From: VXYL01 sp963422285
GTDB lineage: Bacteria > Pseudomonadota > Gammaproteobacteria > Pseudomonadales > Azotimanducaceae
Assembly: GCA_963422285.2 (NCBI GenBank)
Contig: CAXXJO010000001.1
Coordinates: forward strand, 434,001-498,000
Direction: 5' to 3'
DNA: 64,000 nucleotides
The notes under the pieces were generated by a model. The model saw only the letters and a program-made list of their open reading frames with translations, was not told where the DNA came from and did not search any database. Position numbers and translations under genes: made by a program. Positions 8,837 to 18,056 of this stretch are shown here, piece by piece (within the stretch, counting starts at the first letter, position 1; each line of letters starts with the position of its first letter).

Positions 8837-10753
8837 ATGCGTATTGTCTTCGCTGCCACCATCCTGCTACTTGTCGCCTGCTCGCCGCCGGCGGCCACTA
8901 TCGAGGCCACCGCCACGGAAGACGCCACGCCGTGGACGGGCTTGGCGGCCAACGACGACGCGGAGAACTTCCACTTCGTGATCGTCGGCGACCGCACGGG
9001 AGGAGCGCGTCCGGGAGTCTTCGAGGCCGCCATGCCCAAGGTGAACCTGCTCGAACCCGCGTTCGTGGTCAGCGTCGGCGACCTGATCGAAGGCTATACC
9101 GAGAACCAGGCGCAGCTCGACCGAGAGTGGGACGAGTTCGAGCAGATCGTCTCCCAGCTCGAGGTGCCGTTCTTCTACGTCGCCGGCAACCACGATATGA
9201 ACAATGCCGTGATGGCCGAAACCTGGCGAGCGCGGTTCGGCCCTTCCTACTACCGCTTCGTCTACAAAGACGTGCTGTTCCTGGTGCTGAACTCGGAACT
9301 GTTCGGCATGGTGAGCGAGCCGCGCGCGCCGGTGCCGGGACCTTGGACCCAGTCCGAGCAGCTCGCCTTCGTGGAGCAGACGCTGCACGAGTTCCCGGAT
9401 CTGCGCTGGACCATCGTGCTGATCCACCAGCCGCTGTGGGATTATCGCGAAGGCGTGCGCGGCGACTGGTCGAAGGTGGAGGCGATGCTCGGCGAGCGGG
9501 ACTACACCGTTTTCGCCGGCCACTTCCACCGCTACGTCAAGCATGTCCGCAACCACCGGAAGTACTTCACACTGGCCACCACGGGCGGCGGCAGCGGTCT
9601 GCGGGGCGGCATCTACGGCGAGTTCGATCATGTCGCCTGGGTCACCATGACTGCGGCCGGCCCGCGTCTCGCCAATCTGATGCTGGACGGCATCCACGAC
9701 GAGAACCTCGTGACCGCGGCTTCGCGCACTGCCGTTCGGACCCTCGCCGACGCGGTCCGCCCCGAACCCTTCATGGGCACCGGCAGCCGGTTCCAGCGAG
9801 GCGTCTCGACATTCCAGTTGGCCAACTCCGGGACGGCGACCATGCGCGTGGCCTTCAACGTGGATCCAGGCCCCGATCTCCTCTACCGGGGCCGTCCCGA
9901 AACGCGGGCTCTCGCACCCGGCGCATCGGAGCGAATCGAAATCCCGCTGACCGCCGATCAGCCGCGCCCTTGGCACGCCATCGCGCCCGGGCGCGTGGTC
10001 TGGTCGCTGTCCACCGTTGCCGCCGACGATCGCCCCGTCGCCCTGGAAACGACCTCCGCGCTGCTGCCAGTCGCGCCGCTGCCGCTACCCGTCGGTGTGG
10101 CGCCGGTGGTGGATGCGGACCTCGGCGATTGGAGCGCGCTGCCCTTTCGGGTGGATCGGCAAGGTGACATCGCCGCCACGGCGACCACACCCACCGACAT
10201 TTCCTACGCCTTCGGCGTCCGCGAATCGAACGGCGCTGTCTACTTCGCCGCCGAGGTCATGGACGACAGCCTCGTCGCTTCCACCGCATTGGGGCCACGC
10301 GTCCAGGACGCCTTTCTGATCGTGGTCGACGCCCGACCGGACCCAGAGCGTTCCGAGAACGTGCCGCTCTATCCCGCCACCCGCGACGGCCACCTGGCGC
10401 GGATGGCGGTGGCCTACCTCACCCTGGCCGCAGCTGCCGACGACCCGGAGTTGAAGTTCTTGGCCGAATCGCGCTCCGCGGTGGAATGGAAAACCGCCCG
10501 TACCGAGACGGGCTACGTTGCCGAAGCGAAGGTGTCGGGCGCTTTCCTCGACGCCCAGGCCGGCGGTCGCTGGGATGTCTTGCGCATCGACATCGCCGCG
10601 GTGGATTGGGACGAAGGCGATCTCGGCAACCGCATTCCCTGGCATACCAAGGGCTCGGCCGGCATCGCCCTGCATTGGCAGCCCGACCGCTTCGGTAGCG
10701 CACCGGTGCCCGGTTCGGGGACGTTCCTGCGGATGCGCGAAGACAAACTCTAG
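8837..10753 (+). CDS. Lipoprotein calcineurin-like metallophosphoesterase with C-terminal carbohydrate-binding-like domain
   Basis: Exported lipoprotein: the signal peptide ends in LLVAC (Cys about residue 15). The metallophosphoesterase domain (residues about 45-270) shows VIVGDRTGG, SVGDLIEG, VAGNHDMNN, LIHQPLWDY and the metal-binding FAGHFHRYV. A linker with a beta-rich part follows, then about 160 residues starting near PVVDADLGDWSALPF, with ISYAFGVRESNGAVYFAAEVMDDSL; this resembles the CBM9/DOMON-like domains found at the ends of secreted enzymes. The substrate is unknown. Total 638 residues. It follows aroB by 36 bases but is probably an independent unit. Confidence 0.8.
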   Translation: MRIVFAATILLLVACSPPAATIEATATEDATPWTGLAANDDAENFHFVIVGDRTGGARPGVFEAAMPKVNLLEPAFVVSVGDLIEGYTENQAQLDREWDEFEQIVSQLEVPFFYVAGNHDMNNAVMAETWRARFGPSYYRFVYKDVLFLVLNSELFGMVSEPRAPVPGPWTQSEQLAFVEQTLHEFPDLRWTIVLIHQPLWDYREGVRGDWSKVEAMLGERDYTVFAGHFHRYVKHVRNHRKYFTLATTGGGSGLRGGIYGEFDHVAWVTMTAAGPRLANLMLDGIHDENLVTAASRTAVRTLADAVRPEPFMGTGSRFQRGVSTFQLANSGTATMRVAFNVDPGPDLLYRGRPETRALAPGASERIEIPLTADQPRPWHAIAPGRVVWSLSTVAADDRPVALETTSALLPVAPLPLPVGVAPVVDADLGDWSALPFRVDRQGDIAATATTPTDISYAFGVRESNGAVYFAAEVMDDSLVASTALGPRVQDAFLIVVDARPDPERSENVPLYPATRDGHLARMAVAYLTLAAAADDPELKFLAESRSAVEWKTARTETGYVAEAKVSGAFLDAQAGGRWDVLRIDIAAVDWDEGDLGNRIPWHTKGSAGIALHWQPDRFGSAPVPGSGTFLRMREDKL

Positions 10754-10865
10754 GGAATCTCTATTCCCTTGTTTCCTTCATGACGCGATGCGATATCTTC
10801 CTGTCCACGAGGCTGGCCGTGCAACCGAGCGTCTCCGACCTCGACATGCCGCCCCCCCCTTTGCA

Positions 10866-10917
10866 TTCACGGTCGATAGAGGTTCCCTTTATACTGTCCC
10901 GCTCAAGGAGCTCCTTG
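10866..10917 (+). promoter_or_regulatory. Candidate sigma-70 promoter followed by a 14-base palindrome
   Basis: TTCACG (10866-10871) and TATACT (10890-10895) are separated by 18 bases. Nine bases further is a perfect palindrome CAAGGAGCTCCTTG (10904-10917), placed where an operator or an anti-Shine-Dalgarno hairpin could control the gene starting near 10925. The left arm contains AAGGAG, so the same bases could be the ribosome site and be hidden when the palindrome pairs. Inferred from pattern only. Confidence 0.4.
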
Positions 10918-10924
10918 GTATGAA

Positions 10925-11610
10925 ATGGCGGGTACGGGATTGGGTCTCGAAAAGGAACCCAGGATGCAGGGGACACCGTCCTTCTACCGACCCGTGGAGT
11001 CGCCCGCGGAGGCGCAATGGTATGTGGAGGCGCTGCGGTGCGGTCGGTGGACGGTAGGTCTCTTTGTTCCGGCGGGATTCGAGGCGTACGTTCGCATCCC
11101 GCACCCCAAATGGAAGACGGTACCGGAAGGGACGTTCGGCGCGATCTTCTACCACGAGTGTTGGCGGCGGCCGGTCGCCTTCGACGTTGAAGGCGAGGCA
11201 TACGATGCGGACGAGGGGCAATTGATCGGGCCTTGGGCCGATGTGCTGTTCTCGACACTCGCAGACGTGTCTGCGAAGTCGGACGTTCCGTGCGTCTGCG
11301 GCTTGTGGGAGGGCTATGGGGGAGAGGGGGGCGACCTCCAACAGCGCGATTCGAGATCGATATGAACCTGGGGTTTTCGATGTTCAGAACCCCCTTGGAC
11401 GTGATCCGGGCGTGGCTGGCGACGCATCGACTGGCGGATCCGATGAACATCCCCAGAATAGTGTGGCCGGAAGACAGGCGGTGGTGCGTGGTCACTCCGT
11501 TCCAGTTTTCGTCAACGTACGTCGCTGGGTCGGCAGACTTGATCGGCAAGCTGCTCGATCAGCGAGACAGAATCGATGTTCGTGTCGCGAGCCTCGACGA
11601 CGAACTGTGA
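10925..11610 (+). pseudogene. Frameshifted hypothetical protein
   Basis: Two overlapping frames make one protein. The first (from ATG 10925 or, more likely by ribosome site, ATG 10964) gives VGLFVPAGFEAYVRIPHPKW and CGLWEGYG, and stops at 11365. The second, readable from about 11330, gives RFEIDMNLGFSMFRTPLDV, IVWPEDRRWCVV and SSTYVAGSADLIGKLL, ending at 11610. From memory, the pieces GFEAYVRI, LWEGYG, WPEDRRWCV and TYVGGS occur in this order in one uncharacterised family best known from actinobacteria, so they belong together. The frame change falls at a G-rich run near 11318-11332 (five G, then six G). It is either a real slippage mutation, a phase-variable tract, or a sequencing error. Confidence 0.6.
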
Positions 11611-11619
11611 TATTCCAAA

Positions 11620-12405
11620 GTGATGGCAGGCAGCGTACGTAGATTTCGATCTTTCTGGACATTCGGGTTCCGGGCAATGCCGACTACAGCGGTTTTTTTG
11701 GTTGCCGCTGCGTCGGTAGCTGGGGCGCAGCATACCCATCCAGACGCAGTCTCCGTTGAGGCAGGGGTCTCTGCCGCGGAGGCGGTCGGGACGACAGGCG
11801 GTTTGACCGTCGCGGTCGAATTGGGCCTCCCGCGGGAGGCGTATGAAGCATGGGACGGAGACTGGGACAACCCTCACTTCGTCTTCCCGGGGGATGCGAC
11901 CGCTGCCCCGCCTCGCGTGCGATTGATTGACCGGGGGCTTCCGGGGATGGCCGCCAAGTCCATGGGCGCGGCTGCAAGCGCGCATGTCGTTGTGGGAACG
12001 GCGAGTCGCTCGATCGCTGCCCACGACCCGCACACTGGCCAAGGGCCTGGAGAATCCCGAGCGACGAAAGCGAAGGCCAGTGGATCATGCACTTTGACAC
12101 CGACCGGAGAGGGGTCGTTGCCGCCCGAGGCGACGATGACGTGGCTCGCTTACTTGACCCTGGAGAGAAGTGGACGGATGGTGGGTGCGGCCCTCTACTT
12201 CAGGACCGGCTACTCGCCGGTGTGGACGCAGAATCCGTCAGGCGGGTTTCCGGGTACGCAGGTGTTTCGGTACGACTATGCATGCGTAAACGGCCTCTAC
12301 AGAAACCGGGTGGAGGCGTATGTCATTCCACCATGGCCGTATGTGTACATCGGGCCGGCACCGACCGATTCCGCAAGCAACTGGGGAGCTGTGTTGGGCT
12401 GCTAG
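11620..12405 (+). CDS. Exported hypothetical protein
   Basis: A 261-residue protein with a signal peptide; the hydrophobic part is TTAVFLVAAASVAGA with probable cleavage before QHTHPD. Candidate starts are GTG 11620, ATG 11623 and ATG 11677; the last gives a minimal signal peptide. The mature part has a beta-rich C-terminal half (TMTWLAYLTLERSGRMVGAALYF as two strands, YDYACVNGLYRNRVEAYV) and three Cys. No family was recognised. It begins 9 bases after the frameshifted gene and could have been co-transcribed with it. Confidence 0.6.
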   Translation: MMAGSVRRFRSFWTFGFRAMPTTAVFLVAAASVAGAQHTHPDAVSVEAGVSAAEAVGTTGGLTVAVELGLPREAYEAWDGDWDNPHFVFPGDATAAPPRVRLIDRGLPGMAAKSMGAAASAHVVVGTASRSIAAHDPHTGQGPGESRATKAKASGSCTLTPTGEGSLPPEATMTWLAYLTLERSGRMVGAALYFRTGYSPVWTQNPSGGFPGTQVFRYDYACVNGLYRNRVEAYVIPPWPYVYIGPAPTDSASNWGAVLGC

Positions 12406-12824
12406 CGGGTTCGCGGGCGCGGCCTGCCGCGATAGTTTGGACGGATGAGGCGAGGTGTTGCGACCATTTTGGGGTTCGCGGCATTACGGCCTACGCCATA
12501 GGGCTTTGGAAGCCCGGAGCGGCCACGGCGATGTGGGGTTCCTTGAGTCGGATGTTGAGAAGATCGTCGGGTCGATGTCGTGATTCGCGCTGTCGGTCGC
12601 GCTGCAGTGCGTCGCAGTTCGTTGTCGCACTGGGCGACATTTAGGGTGGCGGATCCCTTGGGGGCAGGCTGGTGCCTCGATCTCGAACTTTTTCGGTGGA
12701 CTGGGGTGATGCGCCGGGCGTCGGCAGGACACGCGAAGCGCGAGGCGGCTGTGCCGATGCGAATGGAGGTGGATTTTCGTTTTCGTCGCTGCCACTCTAT
12801 AGGGAGACTTGCACGGAGATTGGC
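12406..12824. other. Intergenic region without a recognisable gene
   Basis: About 420 bases. Several short open frames exist on both strands but none has a family signature. One peptide fragment in the plus frame ending at about 12592 (FLESDVEKIVGSMS before the stop) looks protein-like and could be the tail of a lost gene. The promoter of the gene starting at 12825 should lie in the last 150 bases. Confidence 0.4.
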
Positions 12825-14537
12825 ATGAGTCGAACGGTATTGATCGTCGCTGGCCTGCTGTCGCTGCCTGCCGCTGGCTTGGGGGTGGGCGACCGAATGG
12901 AGAATTTCAAATTGCTGGACCACAGCGGCCAAGCGCAGGAACTCTACTACCGATCCGATGCGCGGGCGGTGGTGCTGATGGCGCATACCGCCGACTGCGA
13001 CGCGTTCGCAGCGGATCGCTCTCGGTTCGAGGCGCTGGCGGTGGCCTACGCCGGCGACGGCGTCGAGTTTCTGATGGTCAACTCCGATGGCTTGGCGGAT
13101 CGGCGCGTGGTCAGCGACGACAGCGCGCAGGTGCCGATCCTGATCGACGAAGCCCGCGTCGTCGGCGAATCGCTGGATTTCTCCCACGCCGGCGAAGCGT
13201 TGCTGATCGATCCCGAGGGTTGGCATCTGGTGCATCGCGGCGGTGCCGATATTGGCACTGCGTTGGCGGACTTTCTGGCCGGCCGGAAGGTGGCCGCAAA
13301 GGGCGACCTGCCGAACGGCTGCCCGCTGCATCTGGCTGCTGCCGCGGCCGACATTTCCTATGCCGAAGACGTGGCGGCGATCTTGCTGGACAACTGCGTC
13401 ACCTGCCATCGCCCGGGCGGCATCGGGCCGTGGGCGATGACCGACTACAACATGGTGCGCGGCTTCGCGCCGATGATCCGCGAGGTGTTACGCACCCAGC
13501 GCATGCCGCCATGGCAGGCGGATCCGATGCACGGGCGCTTCGCCAACGATCGTTCTCTGAGCACGGACGAGATTCGCACCCTGGTGCATTGGATCGAGGC
13601 CGGCGCGCCGCGCGGAGAGGGTGCCGATCCGCTGGCCTCGTTCGAACACGACTGGCCGCAGTGGGGCCTGGGCGAACCGGATCTGGTGCTTGACATTCCG
13701 GCCTTCGACGTGCCGGCCTCTGGCGTCGTCGAGTACCAGTACCAGCGGGTGCGCAATCCTCTGGACCGGGACGTATGGATTCGAGGCACGGAGATCCTGC
13801 CGGGAGACCGCGCCGCATTGCACCATGTGATCACGCGTTTCGTGGTGCCGTCGCCGGACGGCAAAGCCTCGCGTTTCGGTCGGCGAGACGGCGGCTTGGG
13901 CGGCCATGTGCCGGGCATGGTGGTGCAGGAATTCCCGGACAGCACGGGTACGCTGCTGCCGGCCGGTGCCGTGATAGTGTTCCAGATGCACTACACCCCC
14001 TACGGCAAGGCGGTGACCGATCGTTCCAGGCTGGGCCTGTACTTCCACGAAGCGCCGCCGAAGCATCGCCTCGCCGGCGCGGTGCTGATGAACACCGATA
14101 TCCGCATTCCACCCCACGCCAAGTCGCACAGCGAATATGCCGAGCGCACCTTCGCCCGGGATATTCTGGTCTACGATCTGCTGCCCCATGCCCACTACCG
14201 AGGCAAGGCGTCGGAGTTCCGGGCCTACTACCCGGACGGCGGCGAGGAACTGCTGCTGTCGGTGCCAAACTACGATTTCAATTGGCAGACCACCTACATC
14301 CTTGAGCAGCCGAAGGTGCTGCCGGCGGGAACTCGCGTAGTGCATACCACTTGGTGGGACAACTCGGCGCAGAATCCTGCCAACCCGGATCCGGACCGCG
14401 AGGTGCCCTGGGGCCGCCAGTCCTGGGACGAGATGCTGTTCGGGGCCATCAGCTTCCGCTATCTGGACGAAGACGCAGCCGCAGCCGAAACCGGGGAACT
14501 GCATACGCTGTTGGACGAAGAGGCGGGTTTCGAATAG
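12825..14537 (+). CDS. Exported redoxin / cytochrome c / copper monooxygenase-like fusion
   Basis: ATG 12825 gives a 570-residue protein with an N-terminal signal segment (VLIVAGLLSLPAAGLG). Residues 20-160 resemble an AhpC/TSA thioredoxin fold, but only one cysteine (TADCDAF, Cys58) remains in the active-site loop. A c-type haem motif CVTCH sits at 191-195 with MPPW and ADPMHG behind it. The C-terminal 270 residues look like the two-domain type-II copper, ascorbate-dependent monooxygenases: His pairs in ALHHVITRF (333-334), QMHYTPYG (389) and LPHAHYRG (455-457). This combination is known in uncharacterised bacterial proteins; the substrate is unknown. Probably periplasmic or membrane-associated. 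Confidence 0.75.
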   Translation: MSRTVLIVAGLLSLPAAGLGVGDRMENFKLLDHSGQAQELYYRSDARAVVLMAHTADCDAFAADRSRFEALAVAYAGDGVEFLMVNSDGLADRRVVSDDSAQVPILIDEARVVGESLDFSHAGEALLIDPEGWHLVHRGGADIGTALADFLAGRKVAAKGDLPNGCPLHLAAAAADISYAEDVAAILLDNCVTCHRPGGIGPWAMTDYNMVRGFAPMIREVLRTQRMPPWQADPMHGRFANDRSLSTDEIRTLVHWIEAGAPRGEGADPLASFEHDWPQWGLGEPDLVLDIPAFDVPASGVVEYQYQRVRNPLDRDVWIRGTEILPGDRAALHHVITRFVVPSPDGKASRFGRRDGGLGGHVPGMVVQEFPDSTGTLLPAGAVIVFQMHYTPYGKAVTDRSRLGLYFHEAPPKHRLAGAVLMNTDIRIPPHAKSHSEYAERTFARDILVYDLLPHAHYRGKASEFRAYYPDGGEELLLSVPNYDFNWQTTYILEQPKVLPAGTRVVHTTWWDNSAQNPANPDPDREVPWGRQSWDEMLFGAISFRYLDEDAAAAETGELHTLLDEEAGFE

Positions 14538-14689
14538 CGGCTGCGACGGGGCCTTCCGGCGTAGGGGGTCGCCGTCCAGAGCGTGACGCGGCATTGGCGT
14601 CGCCGGGCGATGGCCTCCCTGCGATTGGCGGCCCTTTGCCCGCGTCGGCGTTTGGCATCGCATCTTCGGGATTCGCGCGGGCCAAACCG

Positions 14690-14735
14690 AGGCGGCATCC
14701 GTAGTGGCGTGGCTGATCCACTACCACATGGACGG
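14690..14735 (-). repeat. Remnant of the palindromic repeat family (copy D)
   Basis: Read on the minus strand, this stretch contains TGGATCAGCCACGCCACTAC then GGATGCC, matching about 25 of 28 bases of the copy at 58167-58308 (TGGATGAGCCGCGCCACTGC then GGATGCC). Only the core is kept; the ends are not recognisable. It lies in the 241-base gap between two convergent genes, the same sort of site as the copy at 61558. Confidence 0.45.
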
Positions 14736-14778
14736 TAGCCATTCGGATACGGACGCCCGACCTGTCCTCGACTGCCGT

Positions 14779-16413
14779 TCATCGGGCGATCAGCACCGTC
14801 AGCCGGTGCGGCCCGTCCGCGGACGGGCGATGAACGAGGACATCCTGCTTGTCGTCTCTGTCGAGGTCCGCCAGCCGAACGTTCCGCTCGTCCCCGGGCT
14901 GGGCGACGGCCACCTGCCGAGGCTGCCGCGAGAACAGATCCGGCCCAGGCACGCCGAGAAAGACATGCAGTGCCTCCTGGCTGTGACCCACCAGCAAATC
15001 CGAGCGCCGGTCGCCGTCCACGTCTCCCACCAGTACCGCCGGCAAGAAGACGTTGCCCAGGGGAAGAGGATCGAAGACCGGCCTGACCTTGCGCGTGGTG
15101 CTGGGCCGGCGGGGGTAGGCGCCGTCTTCCATGCGGTAGAACTCGAGATCGATCGCGACCGAATTGCCAGCGAGGGCGCGGAGTACCCCGCCGATGCCTA
15201 TTTTGATCTCTCTGAACATGACATCGACTTGGCCGTCGGCGTCGAAATCCTGCAACGACACGGACGAGTATCCCGACGGCTGCAAGCCTCCGGACCTCAT
15301 CCGCGGCTGGATTCCTGCGCCAGCGTCCGCGGCGAACGTCTGATGCGAAAGGGCATCGTCCGACGAGTCGCTTGGCGAGCCGGCCGGCGAGCCGAAATGC
15401 ACTTGGTACAGGCTGCGCAGCCTCATCAGGCTGCGGCCTTCCAGGGAGTGGGTCGTCAAGTCGGCGACGCCGTCGCCGTCCATGTCGCGGATTGCATGCA
15501 GCACTGTTCGCCGAGTCTTCTCCCTGAATCCGAAGGCGAGTGCGAACATGTTCTCTTCGCTGAATCCGAAGGCGAGGGAGTAGGCCCCGTCGGAGTCGAA
15601 CGGCACATCGGCGGCGGAGGGGATGGCCACCGGGTCGAACAGCCCGCGCGCGTCCTGGCGATGAACCTCGAAGTGGTCTTCGTTCCAGAACACCAGGTCG
15701 CTGCGGCCGTCCTGGTCGTAGTCCATCTCGTGGATGCGGCTTAGATAGCCGGGAATGGTCAGGGCGCTGATGCCCGCTTGGCCGTAGTTGCGCGGGCCGT
15801 AGGCGTCGTCGTAGGCGATGTCGTCGAGAAAGGGCTCCGGAGGCCCGAGCATCATCGGCTCGGCAAACGAACCGTCGCTGGATTGGATGGATATCCAGAA
15901 GCCGTCCGCGTCCGGGATCGCCAGATCGTCGCGGCCGTCGTGGTTCAAGTCCCGAGTGATGTCCACATGGGGAATTCGATCCTGGTGAATCGCTTTGTAT
16001 CGGGCCGGCACCTCCACCAGTGCGCGTTCCGTCGCCGAATCGGGATCGAACCAGCTCAGCCGACCGTTCCCGTAGACGATCAGGCGGTCGCGTCCGCCGC
16101 TGCTGGCGATGTCGATGAACTGTGCATCGGGCCGCAGCTTGGCGTCGAGCACTCCCGCCCAGGCGCGGCCGTCGAATCCCACCAGCCGCAGGCGACGGTC
16201 GCCGGTGTCGTTGATGTGCGCCAAGACGAGTTCCGCGGTGGCGCCGCCGAGAAGGAACCCCGACAGAACGGTCTGGTGCTTGGCGACGCCGGTGGCGACT
16301 TCGTACTGCTCGAAGAGACTGTCGGCAGCCTCGGTGGCGGCGGCCTTCGCGCATCCCGTTGCCAGCGCCCCAAGCACCAAGGCGGCCGTCGGCAAGGTCG
16401 GACTAGAGGCCAT
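14779..16413 (-). CDS. FG-GAP/VCBS repeat lipoprotein
   Basis: From ATG 16413 the protein has a lipoprotein signal (ALVLGALATGC). The remainder, about 520 residues, carries repeated calcium-binding loops of the form D-x-D/N-x-D-G-x-x-D: DLNHDGRDDL, DYDQDGRSDL, DMDGDGVADL, DFDADGQVDV, DVDGDRRSDL and DLDRDDKQDV, spaced as in FG-GAP/VCBS beta-propellers. It also contains a short internal repeat (SLAFGFSEEN and ALAFGFREK). The likely location is the outer membrane or cell surface. Function is unknown; such proteins often bind partners or carbohydrates. A longer start at 16485 is possible but would displace the signal peptide. Confidence 0.75.
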   Translation of the reverse strand: MASSPTLPTAALVLGALATGCAKAAATEAADSLFEQYEVATGVAKHQTVLSGFLLGGATAELVLAHINDTGDRRLRLVGFDGRAWAGVLDAKLRPDAQFIDIASSGGRDRLIVYGNGRLSWFDPDSATERALVEVPARYKAIHQDRIPHVDITRDLNHDGRDDLAIPDADGFWISIQSSDGSFAEPMMLGPPEPFLDDIAYDDAYGPRNYGQAGISALTIPGYLSRIHEMDYDQDGRSDLVFWNEDHFEVHRQDARGLFDPVAIPSAADVPFDSDGAYSLAFGFSEENMFALAFGFREKTRRTVLHAIRDMDGDGVADLTTHSLEGRSLMRLRSLYQVHFGSPAGSPSDSSDDALSHQTFAADAGAGIQPRMRSGGLQPSGYSSVSLQDFDADGQVDVMFREIKIGIGGVLRALAGNSVAIDLEFYRMEDGAYPRRPSTTRKVRPVFDPLPLGNVFLPAVLVGDVDGDRRSDLLVGHSQEALHVFLGVPGPDLFSRQPRQVAVAQPGDERNVRLADLDRDDKQDVLVHRPSADGPHRLTVLIAR

Positions 16414-16513
16414 GTGTTCGAACCGGTTGCCAAAACGACACGCAGATTGGATGCGAGGGCCGCTATTTGCAACCGAGCGAGTCAAAGTGCCGGTATTTCA
16501 ACCTCGAAGGTTC

Positions 16514-16792
16514 TCAGTGGCGATACCTGCATAGTTCAATCCGAAGGGAACCAGCAGCGAAGCCAGCCACGGAAAAGGAAGTCCGACGGCTCCTCTCCAT
16601 TCGCGTATTCGTCTTCGCGTATCTGGCCGCCAGTTCGAGACATCGTTCGATCCGACGCTTCAGCGGGCCGGTTTCGCCCCAGTATTCTTCGAACAACCCG
16701 TCGTCGAGTCGCTGGGCGGGTTGGATCAAGAGCTTTTGGCTTGTTTCGCTGGCAATTCCCAATCCAAACGCATGACCGAGGCGCCTAAACAA
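16514..16792 (-). CDS. Doubtful small open frame
   Basis: A 92-codon frame beginning with TTG directly inside the edge of the AT-rich repeat at 16790. The middle (KLLIQPAQRLDDGLFEEY, LKRRIERCLELAARYAK) looks like helical protein, but no family was recognised and no ribosome site is visible. It may be the remnant of a gene whose 5' end was removed by whatever brought the AT-rich repeat. The 554-base gap around it (16414-16967) holds no other recognisable gene. Confidence 0.2.
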   Translation of the reverse strand: MFRRLGHAFGLGIASETSQKLLIQPAQRLDDGLFEEYWGETGPLKRRIERCLELAARYAKTNTRMERSRRTSFSVAGFAAGSLRIELCRYRH

Positions 16793-16870
16793 GAGGAGTT
16801 ATATACAACAGCATCCTAGGCACTATATATAGTATTTATGGCTTGCAAAATACACGATATATCTTATTTT
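16790..16870 (-). repeat. AT-rich dispersed repeat, copy 1
   Basis: About 80 bases of unusually AT-rich DNA in a GC-rich neighbourhood. On the minus strand it reads TACTATATATAGTGCCTAGG then ATGCTGTTGTATATAACTCC. The same pattern occurs on the plus strand at 24421-24505 (ACTACATATAGCGCCTAGG then TCACTGTTGTATAACTCC), so the two copies are inverted relative to each other. It includes a perfect palindrome ACTATATATAGT and a shared CCTAGG. Confidence 0.5.
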
Positions 16871-16967
16871 CGGTCTTCAAGTACATAGTTCCCCAAACAA
16901 GAGATCGGGCACGGCGCGGCAGCGTGGGCAAGCGGACGCTTGCCGGGAGTCGCGCCAAGCGCGAGCG

Positions 16968-18056
16968 CTAAACCCACTCCTGCACCCGCGCTGCCTCCTC
17001 GCGCACCCGTTCGGGAGCGCCGAGCAGCTGCCGGTTGAAGCCGATGCGCTTGAACCAGTAGTGCAGGCCCAAGAGGTCCGTGATGCCCATGCCGCCATGC
17101 ACCTCCGTGGCCTTGCGGGCCACGAACGTGCCCACCTCGGCCAGATGCGCCTTGGCATGGCAGGCCATCAGGCGACCCTCCTCGGGGATCGCCGCGTAGG
17201 CATGGGCGGCGTACCAAACCAGGGAGCGACAGGGCTCCAAGTCCGCCGCCATCTCCGCGCACATGTGCTTCACCGCCTGGAACGAGCCGATGACGCGGTT
17301 GAACTGGCGGCGCTCCTTGGCATAGGCCACCGCCTTGTCCAGCATGGTCTGCGCCGCTCCCAAGGTGTCGGCGGCCAGCACGAGGCGGCCGGCATCGATG
17401 GCGGCGCGCAGCGGCTCGCGGCTGGCCGCAGAGCCGGGCAGGAGTTCCGCTCCGGCGCCGTCGAGCACGATCTCGGCCACCGTGCGGGTGCGGTCGATGG
17501 TCTTGAGCTTGTTGCGCGTCGCGCCGGAACCGGTCGGATCGACCAAGTGCAGAGCACCGTCGTCGGAAGCGACGAGAAGCATGTCGGCCTCGGCGGCGTC
17601 CAGCACGAACATCGCCTTGCCGTGCAGGGCGCCGTCTCGGGCCACCACGCCATCGGACTCCCGACGGCCGATCTGCTCGGAGACGCCGACGCCGACCACG
17701 ACCTCGCCCGCGGCCATGCGCGGCAGCCAAGTCTCTTTCTGCTCGTCGCTGCCGGCGGCGGCCAGGGCGACAGGCGCCATTACCGCGGATGCGACATAGG
17801 GCACCGGCGCAACGGCGGCACCCAGCGCTTCGGCGATCAGCGCAGCTTCCAGGCAGCCCAGGCCGACGCCGCCGTAGTCCTCGGCAATCAGTACGCCGTG
17901 GACCCCCAGATTGGCGAGTTCGCTCCACACGTCCTCGGCGCGCGCCGCGCCGCCCTCGGCGACCTCCCGCACCCGTGCCAGCGGACAGCCGGATTCCAGA
18001 TAGCCGGCGATGCTGTCCTGCAGCATGCGCTGTTCTTCGCTCAGCGCGAAATCCAT
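16968..18056 (-). CDS. Acyl-CoA dehydrogenase, short subunit
   Basis: A 362-residue FadE-family flavoprotein. It begins MDFALSEEQRMLQDSIAGYL, has the N-terminal helical domain with EDYGGVGLGCLEAALIAEALG, and in the C-terminal domain carries the FAD/tetramer signature RRQFNRVIGSFQAVKH and EVHGGMGITDLLGLHYWFKR. The central strand region lacks the classic YSEPxxGSD motif (here VGVGVSEQIGRRESDG). The long subunit next door has that motif but not RRQFG..., so the two chains probably form one heteromeric enzyme. The start at 18056 has a GAGGAG ribosome site; this start is the downstream member of a triplicated initiation region. Confidence 0.85.
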   Translation of the reverse strand: MDFALSEEQRMLQDSIAGYLESGCPLARVREVAEGGAARAEDVWSELANLGVHGVLIAEDYGGVGLGCLEAALIAEALGAAVAPVPYVASAVMAPVALAAAGSDEQKETWLPRMAAGEVVVGVGVSEQIGRRESDGVVARDGALHGKAMFVLDAAEADMLLVASDDGALHLVDPTGSGATRNKLKTIDRTRTVAEIVLDGAGAELLPGSAASREPLRAAIDAGRLVLAADTLGAAQTMLDKAVAYAKERRQFNRVIGSFQAVKHMCAEMAADLEPCRSLVWYAAHAYAAIPEEGRLMACHAKAHLAEVGTFVARKATEVHGGMGITDLLGLHYWFKRIGFNRQLLGAPERVREEAARVQEWV

